Origin: Winogradskyella sp. KYW1333
GTDB taxonomy: Bacteria; Bacteroidota; Bacteroidia; Flavobacteriales; Flavobacteriaceae
DNA: 64,000 nucleotides
Direction: 5' to 3'
NCBI RefSeq assembly: GCF_003335675.1
Contig: NZ_QPHL01000017.1
Coordinates: 636,900 to 700,899 of the forward strand
Position numbers and translations under genes: made by a program. Position 1 is the first letter of the stretch; the number at the start of each line of letters is the position of its first letter. Shown here in pieces: positions 18,244 to 27,944 of the stretch. Under the pieces are notes generated by a model that searched no databases, was not told where the DNA came from, and saw nothing but the letters and a program-made list of their open reading frames with translations.

Positions 18244-19560
18244 TTAACGTCTAAGATTTTCTATAGCCTCTACAACAGCACTGTGAGTAACGGTATTTGT
18301 TTTAAAGTGTTCTATCAAATTAGTTTTCTCTTCTGAAGTTGCTTCAAATTGATTTAAAATATTCATTAAATGCATTTTCATGTGGCCTTGCTGAATTCCT
18401 GTTGTTGTCAAGGATTTAACAGCAGCAAAATTTTGAGCTAATCCAGCTACGGCTACTATTTGCATTAGTTCTTTTGCTGTTGGATTTTTAAGCATTTGTA
18501 AAGAGAATTTTACTAAAGGATGTAAACTGGTTAGCCCACCAACGGTTCCTAAGGCAAGTGGTATCTCAAGCCAAAATTTAAAAACGCCATCATCAATGGT
18601 ACAATGTGTTAGGCTTGAGTACTTACCTTCTCTTGTTGCATATGCATGAACACCTGCTTCAACCGCTCTAAAGTCATTGCCAGTAGCTAAAACAACCGCA
18701 TCTATACCATTCATTATTCCCTTGTTATGTGTTACTGCTCTGTATGGTTCTACTTCTGCGATATTAACGGCTTGTTTGAATTTGCTCACAAAAATTTCTG
18801 GATTTGGTATATCCTTACTTTTTAAATCGTCAATAGCACACGAAACCTCTGCTCTAACTAAACAATTTGGAACATAGTTAGATAAGATGCTCATAACAAT
18901 ATCAATAGATTTTTCTTCTTCACTAAAATCATCATAGATCAACGCCTCATCTTTCAACGTACTTGCAAATTGCTCTAAGCAAGAATTAATGAAATTAGCA
19001 CCCATCGCATCAAGAGTTTCAAATGTAGCATGTAATTGATAGTAATTATCAATGTCTGTAGTTTTATTTCTCAACTCAATATCTAATATGCCACCACCAC
19101 GTCGCTCCATGTTTTTTGTTATGTCTTTGGTAGATTCAATTAGTTTTGGCTTAACACTATCAAAAAAAGAACTAAGCTTATCAAAATCACCATTGTAAAT
19201 AAAATGTACTTGCCCTATTTTGACAGTAGAAATAACTTTTGTTTTAAACCCGCCTCGCTCCAACCAAAATTTAGCAGATTTACTGGCTGCTGCAACAACT
19301 GAACTTTCTTCAATAGCCATAGGTATGGCATATAATGAATCATTGATAGAGAAATTCGGCGCAATTCCTAGAGGTAAGTAATAATTGGTTATTGTATTTT
19401 CAATAAACTCGTCATGAAGCTTTTGTAATTTCTTATTGGTATTCCAATATTGTTTTATAAGATCTCTCGATGCTTCAATATTGGTGAAATATGTATTTAG
19501 AAGCCATTCAATCTTTTCTGTTTTTGAAAGCTTTGAAAAGCCTGCTATCCTATTAGGCAT
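18244..19560 (-). CDS. mvaA: Hydroxymethylglutaryl-CoA reductase, class II type
   Basis: HMG-CoA reductase makes mevalonate from HMG-CoA. The 438-residue, soluble protein begins with IAGFSKLSKTEKIEWL, typical of the class II (degradative-type) enzymes. It shows the active-site region AIPMAIEESSVVAAASKSAK (about 80-99), then NKGIMNGIDAVVLATGNDFR and AVEAGVHAYA (about 280-310), and GTVGGLTSLHPLVKFSLQML near 355. A His near the C-terminus (NTVTHSAVVEAI) may be the catalytic one. Flavobacteria use the mevalonate route for isoprenoids, so a biosynthetic role is expected despite the class name. Its stop is one base from the GHMP kinase start. A TATCTTTG element upstream is a likely promoter. Confidence 0.95.
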   Translation of the reverse strand: MPNRIAGFSKLSKTEKIEWLLNTYFTNIEASRDLIKQYWNTNKKLQKLHDEFIENTITNYYLPLGIAPNFSINDSLYAIPMAIEESSVVAAASKSAKFWLERGGFKTKVISTVKIGQVHFIYNGDFDKLSSFFDSVKPKLIESTKDITKNMERRGGGILDIELRNKTTDIDNYYQLHATFETLDAMGANFINSCLEQFASTLKDEALIYDDFSEEEKSIDIVMSILSNYVPNCLVRAEVSCAIDDLKSKDIPNPEIFVSKFKQAVNIAEVEPYRAVTHNKGIMNGIDAVVLATGNDFRAVEAGVHAYATREGKYSSLTHCTIDDGVFKFWLEIPLALGTVGGLTSLHPLVKFSLQMLKNPTAKELMQIVAVAGLAQNFAAVKSLTTTGIQQGHMKMHLMNILNQFEATSEEKTNLIEHFKTNTVTHSAVVEAIENLRR

Positions 19561-19583
19561 AATCCATTAATTTTTGAAAAACA

Positions 19584-19591
19584 CAAAGATA
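19584..19591 (-). promoter_or_regulatory. Putative -7 element for the mevalonate gene pair
   Basis: Minus-strand TATCTTTG matches TAnnTTTG exactly, 23 bases before the HMG-CoA reductase ATG. The upstream -33 region has no clear TTG. Confidence 0.4.
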
Positions 19592-19710
19592 CTGAGGATT
19601 ACCATAAAACATGTGTTTTTACTTCCATTATTGCGTATTTACTCTTAATAAAGGCGGTTTTTTGCATAATTTTTAGTAAACTTGACATCGTTATTTTGTA
19701 AATTGTATAT

Positions 19711-21942
19711 ATGAATTTGAAATATGCTCTAGCTATTATTGGCTTTCTTACTACTTCTTTAATTTACTGTCAAAATAAACAAATAACACTTGAAGAAATA
19801 TGGAGTGGCACATTTAGAACAGAGGGAATGCAAGCCCTTCATTCTATGAAAAACGGAAAGCAATATTCAATTTTGAATTTTGATAGACAGACAAGAAACT
19901 CAACCATAGATATTTACGATTATAAAACCTTGCAAAAAGAAATAACCTTAGTGTCTTCTGAAGAAATAGAAGATATTGAAGGTTTTTTTGATTATACCTT
20001 TAGCCTAGACGAGTCTAAAGTAATATTAACTACAAACGAAGTGCCTGTTTTTAGACGCTCAAGATTAGGTGAATATTATGTATATGATATAAACGATAAG
20101 TCTTTGATAAAAGTTTCAGAGGAATTTGTTCAAGAGCCAACATTATCACCTGATGCTTCAAAAATTGCATATGGATATAAAAATAACCTGTATGTGAAGG
20201 ATCTTACAACTGGTAAGGTGGAGCAAATAACCTTTGATGGCGAAAAGAATAAAATTATCAATGGAATAACAGATTGGGTATATGAGGAAGAATTTAGTTT
20301 CGTTAGAGCTTTTGATTGGAACAAAGACAGCAATCAAATAGCATTTATAAGATTTGACGAAACAAGCGTACCTGAATTTTCAATGGATGTTTATGGTTCT
20401 GATTTATACCAGACACAACAAGTATTTAAGTATCCTAAGGCTGGTGAAACCAATTCTATTGTGTCCTTACTTCTTTATAACCTAAACACTAAAAAATTAA
20501 GCGAAATAAAGGTAGATAAATCTTATAATGATTTTTACATACCAAGGCTTCAATGGACTAATGACGCCAATGTTTTGAGTGCTCAATACATGAACCGACA
20601 CCAAAACGAACTTGATCTTTGGATGATTAATACGAGTTCTAAAGTATCCAAATTAGTGCTGGCAGAAAAAGACAAAGCATATATTGATGTGACATTTGAT
20701 CTCACCTTTTTAAAGGATAATAGTTTTATTTGGACTAGTGAGAATGATGGTTTTAATCATATTTACCATTATTCTAGAGAGGGAGAGTTAATAAATCAAG
20801 TAACGAATGGTAATTGGGAAGTAACCAATTATTATGGTTTTAATGAAAAGGCAAATACCATTTATTTTCAGTCCACTGAAAATGGATCTATAAATAGAGA
20901 TGTTTATTCAATTAAACTTAATGGCAAGAGTAAAAAACGACTAACCAAAACTACTGGTTCTAACAGTGCCTCATTCAGTGCTGATTTCACTTATTTTATC
21001 AACACACATTCAAGTGCTACCACACCACCTGAATACACATTGAACATTGCAAAATCTGGTGAAGTGGTAAAAAGCATTAAGGATAATGATAAGCTTGCTC
21101 AAAAAATAGGTGACTATAAGACCTCTAAAAAGGAGTTCTCGACAATAAATGTGAATGGTAATGATCTCAATATGTGGATGATTAAACCCGCAGATTTTGA
21201 TGATAGTAAAACATACCCACTTTTTATGTATCAGTATTCTGGTCCTGGATCTCAGTCTGTTGCAAATCGCTGGAACGGAACTAACGATTATTGGTATCAA
21301 ATGCTTGCTCAAGATGGATATGTGGTTGTTTGCGTAGATGGAAGGGGAACAGGTTTTAAAGGCGCAGAGTTTAAAAAGGTAACTCAAAATGAACTGGGTA
21401 AATACGAAGTGGAAGATCAAATAGCTGTTGCAAAGAAACTAGGAGAATTACCTTATATTGATGAATCTAGAATCGGAATTTGGGGATGGAGTTATGGTGG
21501 TTTTATGAGTAGCAATGCACTTTTCAAAGGAAATGATGTCTTCAATATGGCAATAGCTGTTGCACCTGTCACAAGTTGGAGGTTTTATGATACAATTTAT
21601 ACAGAACGGTATATGACGACACCACAAGAAAATCCTAGTGGTTATGACGAAAATTCTCCAATTAACCATGTTGATAAATTGAAGGGTGATTTCTTGTTAA
21701 TACATGGAACAGGTGATGATAATGTACATATGCAGAATACAATGAGAATGGTTGAGGCTCTAATACAAGCAGATAAACAATTTGAATGGATGATTTATCC
21801 AGATAAAAATCATGGTATTTACGGCGGAAATACAAGACTACATCTTTATAAAAAAATGACAAACTTCATCCATGAAACTTTGGGTGATAAGCGTGAAACT
21901 AGAGTGGAGAAGGAGCAAGAGTCTTTGAATATTAAAGGATAA
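19711..21942 (+). CDS. Dipeptidyl-peptidase IV-like serine peptidase (S9B)
   Basis: A 743-residue exported peptidase with a signal peptide (MNLKYALAIIGFLTTSLIYC). The N-terminal two-thirds is the DPPIV beta-propeller (for example DWVYEEEFSFVRAFDW, about 190-205, with the Glu pair that anchors the substrate N-terminus). The C-terminal alpha/beta-hydrolase domain carries GWSYGGF (Ser about 593), the Asp in HGTGDDNVHM (about 668) and the His in DKNHGIYGG (about 700). The family removes X-Pro or X-Ala dipeptides from peptide N-termini. Length is normal for S9B. Two POT di-/tripeptide transporters follow 30 bases downstream, so cleavage and uptake of short peptides appear to be linked. Confidence 0.93.
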   Translation: MNLKYALAIIGFLTTSLIYCQNKQITLEEIWSGTFRTEGMQALHSMKNGKQYSILNFDRQTRNSTIDIYDYKTLQKEITLVSSEEIEDIEGFFDYTFSLDESKVILTTNEVPVFRRSRLGEYYVYDINDKSLIKVSEEFVQEPTLSPDASKIAYGYKNNLYVKDLTTGKVEQITFDGEKNKIINGITDWVYEEEFSFVRAFDWNKDSNQIAFIRFDETSVPEFSMDVYGSDLYQTQQVFKYPKAGETNSIVSLLLYNLNTKKLSEIKVDKSYNDFYIPRLQWTNDANVLSAQYMNRHQNELDLWMINTSSKVSKLVLAEKDKAYIDVTFDLTFLKDNSFIWTSENDGFNHIYHYSREGELINQVTNGNWEVTNYYGFNEKANTIYFQSTENGSINRDVYSIKLNGKSKKRLTKTTGSNSASFSADFTYFINTHSSATTPPEYTLNIAKSGEVVKSIKDNDKLAQKIGDYKTSKKEFSTINVNGNDLNMWMIKPADFDDSKTYPLFMYQYSGPGSQSVANRWNGTNDYWYQMLAQDGYVVVCVDGRGTGFKGAEFKKVTQNELGKYEVEDQIAVAKKLGELPYIDESRIGIWGWSYGGFMSSNALFKGNDVFNMAIAVAPVTSWRFYDTIYTERYMTTPQENPSGYDENSPINHVDKLKGDFLLIHGTGDDNVHMQNTMRMVEALIQADKQFEWMIYPDKNHGIYGGNTRLHLYKKMTNFIHETLGDKRETRVEKEQESLNIKG

Positions 21943-21972
21943 CTAATAACTAACTAAATTAAATAATATAAT

Positions 21973-23370
21973 ATGTCAACATTAATTAAACAACCATACC
22001 AAAAAGAGCTATTTGGGCATCCAGTGGGATTATTCGTTTTATTTTTTACCGAAATGTGGGAACGTTTCTCCTATTATGGAATGCGAGCAATACTCGTATT
22101 GTATTTAGTGGCGCAATCAACTGGTGATAATGCAGGATTAGGGTGGACAAACGGTGAAGCATTGGCGCTTTATGGATGGTATACCATGTTAGTTTATGTA
22201 GCATCTATTCCAGGTGGTTGGATAGCGGATAAATTTTTAGGTCAGAAGAAATCAGTACTATATGGTGGAATTTTATTAGTTGCAGGTCACAGTATTTTGG
22301 CTGTTGAGCAACTTTGGGCCTTTTATTCTGGTTTAGGTTTAATCATAGCTGGTGTTGGTATGTTAAAACCTAATATCTCAACTATGGTTGGTGGTCTTTA
22401 TAAACAAGGTGATATCAGAAGAGATAAGGGGTTCACAATTTTCTATATAGGTATTAATGTAGGTGCGTTTTTATCAAGTTTAATTGTTGGATATGTTGGA
22501 GAAGTACACGGTTGGCATTATGGATTTGGACTTGCGGGAATCGGAATGGCAGCTGGATTAATTCAGTATTTAGCTGGTATGAAATATTTAACACAAGTAG
22601 GTAATTTCCTTGGTGCTTCTGAGAACAAAGTAGAAAAAGAGGCAATGGATAAACCTCTTACTAAAATAGAAAAGGATAGAGTAATTGTACTTTTTATATC
22701 GTTCTTACTTGTAATAGTATTTTGGGGTGCTTTTGAGCAAGCAGGTGGATTAATGAATATCTACGCATCAGAAAAAACCAATCGTATGCTAATGGGTTGG
22801 GAAGTACCAGCATCTTGGTTCCAATCACTTAATGCTATGTTTATTATCTTTTTAGGTACTTCAGTTGCTGGGTATTGGGCTAGTAGAAAATTAAAAGGAA
22901 AACTATCTACGGGATTATTTAAAATGATCGTAGGTCTGATTATAATGGGTACAGGATTCTTTTTTATGACAGCAGCTGCAGGTCAATATGAGAATTCAGG
23001 GGCATCTGCTATGTATTGGTTAGTACTTGCGTATTTATTCCATACTATTGGTGAACTATGTATATCTCCAGTCGCATTATCCTATATAACAAAATTGGCA
23101 CCTATAAAGTATGCTTCGTTAATGATGGGTGTTTATTTTGCAATGACAGGATTCGGAAATAAATTAGCTGGACTACTAGGTGAGGCTTCTGAAAAATTAG
23201 GTGAATTCACAATTTTTACGGGAATTGCAGTATTCTGCGTTATATTCGGATTATTAGTAATGGTGTTCAGAAATAAATTAGAAAGCCTTACACATGGTGC
23301 TGAAGATGATGAGCACGAAATGCTTGAAGCTGAGAAATATGAGCTTGCAGATCCAGACATCAATAACTAA
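21973..23370 (+). CDS. POT/PTR-family proton-coupled peptide transporter, copy 1
   Basis: A 465-residue inner-membrane transporter of the major facilitator superfamily. The family signature ExxERFxYYG is present near the N-terminus (FFTEMWERFSYYGMRA, residues 25-40), with GGWIADKFLG and a long series of hydrophobic helices. GELCISPVALSYITKLAP lies near residue 360, the second conserved PTR region. POT proteins import di- and tripeptides with protons. It is 30 bases after the DPPIV gene and is followed by its own terminator. It shares a near-identical N-terminal motif with the next gene, a paralog, but lacks the latter's long central insertion. Confidence 0.92.
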   Translation: MSTLIKQPYQKELFGHPVGLFVLFFTEMWERFSYYGMRAILVLYLVAQSTGDNAGLGWTNGEALALYGWYTMLVYVASIPGGWIADKFLGQKKSVLYGGILLVAGHSILAVEQLWAFYSGLGLIIAGVGMLKPNISTMVGGLYKQGDIRRDKGFTIFYIGINVGAFLSSLIVGYVGEVHGWHYGFGLAGIGMAAGLIQYLAGMKYLTQVGNFLGASENKVEKEAMDKPLTKIEKDRVIVLFISFLLVIVFWGAFEQAGGLMNIYASEKTNRMLMGWEVPASWFQSLNAMFIIFLGTSVAGYWASRKLKGKLSTGLFKMIVGLIIMGTGFFFMTAAAGQYENSGASAMYWLVLAYLFHTIGELCISPVALSYITKLAPIKYASLMMGVYFAMTGFGNKLAGLLGEASEKLGEFTIFTGIAVFCVIFGLLVMVFRNKLESLTHGAEDDEHEMLEAEKYELADPDINN

Positions 23371-23393
23371 ATATTAAAATAACAAACCCTTAT

Positions 23394-23418
23394 TCAATAG
23401 TATTGCAAAAGGGTTTTT
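23394..23418 (+). terminator. Hairpin terminator between the two peptide transporter genes
   Basis: AAACCCTT and AAGGGTTT arms flank a loop of about 9 bases or more and are followed by a T run. It may be only partial, as the next transporter gene starts 26 bases later with no obvious promoter. Confidence 0.65.
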
Positions 23419-23443
23419 CTTAACTAACTAAACAATCTATTTT

Positions 23444-25219
23444 ATGAGTACTTCATCCGAAAATTTTTTCGCGACAAAGGTAATGGGACATCCAGCAGGT
23501 CTGTTTGTTTTATTCTTTACTGAAATGTGGGAGCGTTTTTCGTATTACGGAATGCGTGCAATCCTTGTTATTTTTCTAACCGGAGTGGTTACTGGAGATA
23601 ATCCTGGTTGGGGCTGGGATAAATCTGCGGCTTTGTCGCTTTTAGGTACTTATGCCATGTTTGTATACCTTACACCGATAGTTGGTGGGTGGTTAGCTGA
23701 CAATAAGATTGGGTACAGACTTGCAGTTGTTATAGGTGCACTTCTAATGACTTTAGGACATGCATCCATGGCTGTAGAAACACCTACTTTTCTCTATATT
23801 GGTATAGCGCTTTTAATATTAGGAAATGGTTTTTTTAAGCCTAATATGACCTCAATAATTTCAAAAATGTATGAGGGGCACGACGATAAAAAAGATGGTG
23901 CGTACAACATTTTTTATATGGGTGTAAATGCAGGAGCATTCATTGGAATAATGCTTTGTGGCTGGGTTGGTGAAAAAGTTGGTTGGAGTTATGGATTTGG
24001 TTTAGCCGGTATTTTTATGTTTTTAGGTATGGTTCAATTTTATTATGCCCAACCGCTATTCGGTGATGTTGGAGCAAAGCCTAAAGACGAAGATAAAGGC
24101 ATAATTGATACCCTAACCGATAATCTAGATGACACGAAAGAAAAAATCAGTGGTAAGCTTAATAAGTTTGTAACGATAGACTATGTTTTAATTACCATTT
24201 TTGTTCTTTCCGCATTGATATTTATTGTTAATGATCCATTAAGTAAAATAGGTAACATTAATGTGCTTAGTTTTGATATTGCTGGGATGACAGATTCTCT
24301 GTTTTTTGCCTTGCTAGCTGCACTTCTCTTTATTGTTATACTTATTGTGAGAATACCTAGATATGAAAAAGTTGTGAGAGACAGAATGATTGCTTTTACT
24401 ATCTTCTGTATATTCACTATTTTCTTCTGGGCAGCGTTTGAGCAAGCAGCAGGTTCATTACCACTTTACACAAGAGATTTTACGGATAGATTATTGGTCG
24501 GTAGTGCCGCAACAACTTTTAAAGTTGTAGATTTAATAGTTACAGTTGTGCCATTAGCCATAATTACTTATGTTTTATTAAGTCTCTTTAGACAGACATT
24601 TAATAGAATTAGTTTTTCTAATATTGTTTTAGGAATCAGTTTCTTAATAGTTTGGGCTATTGTTATTTTTAAATTATATACCGAATATCAGGCAACTGAG
24701 ACAGAAGTACCTGTAACATGGTTCGCCATTTTAAACTCATTATTTATAATAATTTTTGCACCATTATTCACGAAATGGTGGGATAGCAAATACAATCCAC
24801 CAGCTTCCGTAAAATATGGTTTGGGATTAATAATAATGGCCATAGGATTTGGTTTTCTGGCATTTGCAACAAGAAATGTGCCTCTAGGTGCATCTACTGC
24901 TAAATTGAGTATGATGTGGTTAGTTTTAGCTTATTTATTCCACACACTTGGTGAATTATGTTTGTCACCAATGGGATTGTCTTACCTGAGTAAACTTGTG
25001 CCAGCGAGAATGGTAGCATTTATGTTTGGTGTGTACTATTTGGCAATTGCAATTGGAAACAAAATGGCGCATTATGTAGGGGGTGATATAGAGAAAATAA
25101 CAAACGAAAGCGGTTTGTCATATTTCTTTTTAATCTTTACAATTGTACCTATTGTATTGGGTCTAGTATCTTTTGCGTTACATCCATTATTAAAACGATT
25201 AATGCACGGTGTACGTTAA
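23444..25219 (+). CDS. POT/PTR-family proton-coupled peptide transporter, copy 2
   Basis: The 591-residue protein is a paralog of the gene before it, sharing GHPAGLFVLFFTEMWERFSY with only one difference. The ExxERFxYYG signature lies at about residues 27-36 and GELCLSPMGLSYLSKLVP near 508. It is longer because of a central charged linker (about 205-245; DEDKGIIDTLTDNLDDTKEK) and extra membrane helices around 250-310. Such long forms are common in Bacteroidota. The substrate is predicted to be di- or tripeptides. Tandem copies suggest different affinity or size preference, which sequence alone does not show. A strong terminator follows. Confidence 0.92.
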   Translation: MSTSSENFFATKVMGHPAGLFVLFFTEMWERFSYYGMRAILVIFLTGVVTGDNPGWGWDKSAALSLLGTYAMFVYLTPIVGGWLADNKIGYRLAVVIGALLMTLGHASMAVETPTFLYIGIALLILGNGFFKPNMTSIISKMYEGHDDKKDGAYNIFYMGVNAGAFIGIMLCGWVGEKVGWSYGFGLAGIFMFLGMVQFYYAQPLFGDVGAKPKDEDKGIIDTLTDNLDDTKEKISGKLNKFVTIDYVLITIFVLSALIFIVNDPLSKIGNINVLSFDIAGMTDSLFFALLAALLFIVILIVRIPRYEKVVRDRMIAFTIFCIFTIFFWAAFEQAAGSLPLYTRDFTDRLLVGSAATTFKVVDLIVTVVPLAIITYVLLSLFRQTFNRISFSNIVLGISFLIVWAIVIFKLYTEYQATETEVPVTWFAILNSLFIIIFAPLFTKWWDSKYNPPASVKYGLGLIIMAIGFGFLAFATRNVPLGASTAKLSMMWLVLAYLFHTLGELCLSPMGLSYLSKLVPARMVAFMFGVYYLAIAIGNKMAHYVGGDIEKITNESGLSYFFLIFTIVPIVLGLVSFALHPLLKRLMHGVR

Positions 25220-25241
25220 TGTATAACCGTTAAAAAAACTT

Positions 25242-25269
25242 AAAATGCTCCTGTATTGGAGCATTTTTT
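25242..25269 (+). terminator. Terminator after the peptide transporter genes
   Basis: AAAATGCTCC and GGAGCATTTT arms around the loop TGTATT, followed by a T run. The upstream in-frame ATG of the thioredoxin gene (25245) falls inside this hairpin, which argues for the later start at 25305. Confidence 0.9.
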
Positions 25270-25304
25270 GTAAGTTCGAAACGAATATTGCAACAAATCG
25301 AAAT

Positions 25305-25877
25305 ATGAAAAGGCTACAATACATAATTGCTTTCTTAATGTTTGGGTCATTGGTGTCCGCACAAAATACTGCTACAGAGACCAAAGGTGAAATTAATTGG
25401 ATTACCATTGAGGAGGCATTAGAATTACAGAAAAAAGAACCCAAAAAGATATTTATGGATGTTTACACCAATTGGTGTGGGCCATGTAAATTATTGGATA
25501 AAAATACATTTCATAATCCTGATGTGATTGATTATGTAAATGAAAACTACTATGCCGTTAAATTTGATGCTGAAGGCAATTCTACAGTTAATTTTAAGGA
25601 ACAAACATTTAGTAATCCCAATTTTGATCCAGCAAAGATCAATAGACGTAACGGAGTGCACCAGTTTGCTAAATTTTTAAAGGTAAGTGGATATCCTTCA
25701 ATGTTGTTTTTTGATGAAGAGGCTAATTATTTAACACCGGTTACTGGGTATTTAAAACCACAGCAATTAGAGTTATACCTAAAATTGTTTGGAGAAGATA
25801 AGCATAAGGAAATGACAACTCAAGAAGCATTTAACGATTATTACAGAGCCTTTAAACCATCGTTTAAGGCGCAATAA
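25305..25877 (+). CDS. Periplasmic thioredoxin-family protein
   Basis: Starting at 25305 gives a signal peptide (MKRLQYIIAFLMFGSLVSAQ) and a 190-residue product. The thioredoxin fold is marked by YTNWCGPCKLLDKNTF, a classical WCGPC redox site at about residue 59 of this start. Then come VIDYVNENYYAVKFDAEG and a cis-Pro region, VSGYPSMLFFDEEA. The CGPC site and the DUF255/DsbD-gamma-like layout suggest a thiol reductase or disulfide exchange role in the periplasm. It has no redox partner next to it; its downstream neighbour comEC is on the opposite strand, 7 bases away, with no obvious terminator between. Confidence 0.88.
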   Translation: MKRLQYIIAFLMFGSLVSAQNTATETKGEINWITIEEALELQKKEPKKIFMDVYTNWCGPCKLLDKNTFHNPDVIDYVNENYYAVKFDAEGNSTVNFKEQTFSNPNFDPAKINRRNGVHQFAKFLKVSGYPSMLFFDEEANYLTPVTGYLKPQQLELYLKLFGEDKHKEMTTQEAFNDYYRAFKPSFKAQ

Positions 25878-25884
25878 GTATATT

Positions 25885-27915
25885 TTATTTTAAAATTAAA
25901 GCTCCCTTTTCATTGGTATAATGGAAAGGGATTTTTTTGTCTTCACATGTACTTTTCCAGCGAAATACATAAGATTTAAAATTACTTGCGTCAGCAATAA
26001 TAAGTTTGGGGTTGATGTTGTCAATTAGTCTGTTTAGGTTAATTTTTGGTGAGTTTCTCAATAGTATCATATCTGGTTTAAAACTCAAATTTTTGTATAC
26101 TCCAAGACTGTCAATTACTAAGATTTTATTGTTTTGGAAATTATATAAATATTGAATGCTATCCTCAACAACTTCAGAAATAGATTCACCGATCTTATAA
26201 TTTGATATAACATTATCATATTTCCTTTTTTCAGAGTTTAAATTGTGATGGACTATTAATTGACTATTTAGTTTTTGTCCAATCATTGTAAATCTACTTT
26301 TATTAAAAACGATAAATACATCACTTAATGAATGATGTTTGGTATTTAATTGTATGACCTGAAATCCAATAACTCCTATAAAACAAATAGCTAGCCATTT
26401 AAAAACACGCTTCTTATAGGTTTGTATAGCTCCTACAACAATTAAATAAGCCAACAATACCTGAAAAATAGTAAAAGGAATATCTTTTAATAGAAAAGAT
26501 TCAAATTGTGCAATCCAACTAATAAAATCATTTAATAACTCAATTATGAAACTATAAACATCAACAATAGTCTTATTCAACCCATCTAGTAATGCCATAA
26601 TGATAACAAATAAACCAAACCCAAGTATTAGACTTAAAAATGGAATAACTACAAGATTAGAAATGAAAAATAGACCAGGAAATTGATGAAAATAAAACAG
26701 ACTAATTGGAACAACTCCAATTTGGGCTGCTAATGTTACCGTGAATATTTGCCATAGTTTGTCAGGAATTAAAAACTTTGGTTTCCATAGTTTATATAAT
26801 ATGGGTTGGAAACTGACAATTCCAAAAACTGCCAAATAGCTTAATTGAAAACCAACTTCGAACAAAAATATAGGTTTAAATAATAATATTAAAAATGCCG
26901 AGATGAAGAGCGTGTTGTAAATATTTGTTGGTCGTTTGTAATGCATAGCAATACTAATAATGCTAAACATAGTAACTGCTCTTGTAACTGAGGGTGATAA
27001 ACCGGCAATAACTGCAAATGACCATAATAGAATAATGATAATCAAAGGCCTTAATATCCTGCCATTTCTAAGATATAAAAATGGTCTAAGAATGAAGTTA
27101 AGTATCCATAATAGGATACCAACATGTAAGCCGGAGACTGCTAAAATATGTATTGTCCCTGAGTTGACATAACTATTATAAATACTCTTGTCTATAGATT
27201 GTCTTTGACCTAATAAAAGCGCATTAATGATACCTAAAACATCATTCTTAAAACCAGCTTCAATCAGGTTTTTATTAATTGCCACTCTCAATTTATCAGC
27301 ATATCCGTAGATAGTGGTTTTATTATTAGTTATAATCTTAAGAGCGTCTGAATTTAAATACAATTGATGGTAAACTTGTTTTAGCTCTAAATATTTCCTG
27401 TAATCAAATTGATACGGATTTAATGGTTTCTGAATATCATTAACAATTGTTGAGGCAAATACAATATCGTCAATACCTAGTGTGCTTTTTAGACTGTCAT
27501 GTTTTATATTAATTAGTATTTTCCCAGATGACTCCTGATTATTGATCGACTTTATTTTTACGATATACTTATCGTTATAGGCGTCTGACTTAAGTCGCCC
27601 AACAACTTTGAAAATGAATATGTTGTTTTTATCTTCTAGTATTTTATGGCTATAGTGAGAGGTTTTAGTTTTTTGATCTTGTAAGTTATAGGCATTAATA
27701 CCAATACCAATCATACATAGATAAGTGAGAGCGCCAAAAAAAGGTAGTCTGTCAATTTTATTTTTTAGTATTAACAGTATTATCCCAATTGCAACTAATA
27801 ATACAGTTGTAGTAAGTAAAATCAGATTTTGATTTAGTTTCAAATAATGTGCTAGTACTATGCCAAGAATTAGACAAAACGTAAGTTTAATGATATTGAA
27901 ATTGAGGAGATTCAT
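25885..27915 (-). CDS. comEC: ComEC/Rec2-family DNA uptake channel
   Basis: A 676-residue polytopic membrane protein. The N-terminus has paired hydrophobic helices (LTFCLILGIVLAHYLKL) and a DUF4131/OB-like periplasmic region (about 90-200). The ComEC 'competence' core follows, with LLLGQRQSIDKSIYNSYVNS, then GTIHILAVSGLHVGIL (about 250-266) and ten or so hydrophobic segments. The family moves single-stranded DNA across the inner membrane in natural transformation. The C-terminal 150 residues show no HxHxDH metallo-beta-lactamase motif, so this is the short form lacking a recognisable nuclease-like domain, as often in Bacteroidota. No other competence gene is next to it. Confidence 0.88.
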   Translation of the reverse strand: MNLLNFNIIKLTFCLILGIVLAHYLKLNQNLILLTTTVLLVAIGIILLILKNKIDRLPFFGALTYLCMIGIGINAYNLQDQKTKTSHYSHKILEDKNNIFIFKVVGRLKSDAYNDKYIVKIKSINNQESSGKILINIKHDSLKSTLGIDDIVFASTIVNDIQKPLNPYQFDYRKYLELKQVYHQLYLNSDALKIITNNKTTIYGYADKLRVAINKNLIEAGFKNDVLGIINALLLGQRQSIDKSIYNSYVNSGTIHILAVSGLHVGILLWILNFILRPFLYLRNGRILRPLIIIILLWSFAVIAGLSPSVTRAVTMFSIISIAMHYKRPTNIYNTLFISAFLILLFKPIFLFEVGFQLSYLAVFGIVSFQPILYKLWKPKFLIPDKLWQIFTVTLAAQIGVVPISLFYFHQFPGLFFISNLVVIPFLSLILGFGLFVIIMALLDGLNKTIVDVYSFIIELLNDFISWIAQFESFLLKDIPFTIFQVLLAYLIVVGAIQTYKKRVFKWLAICFIGVIGFQVIQLNTKHHSLSDVFIVFNKSRFTMIGQKLNSQLIVHHNLNSEKRKYDNVISNYKIGESISEVVEDSIQYLYNFQNNKILVIDSLGVYKNLSFKPDMILLRNSPKINLNRLIDNINPKLIIADASNFKSYVFRWKSTCEDKKIPFHYTNEKGALILK

Positions 27916-27944
27916 TGAAATGAAGCTCTAAAATAAGAAAAGTA

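Noticed and set aside
21010..21862. Minus-strand open frames of 136, 73 and 66 codons inside the dipeptidyl-peptidase gene
   Set aside because: They are antisense to the strongly conserved catalytic domain and show no features of their own.
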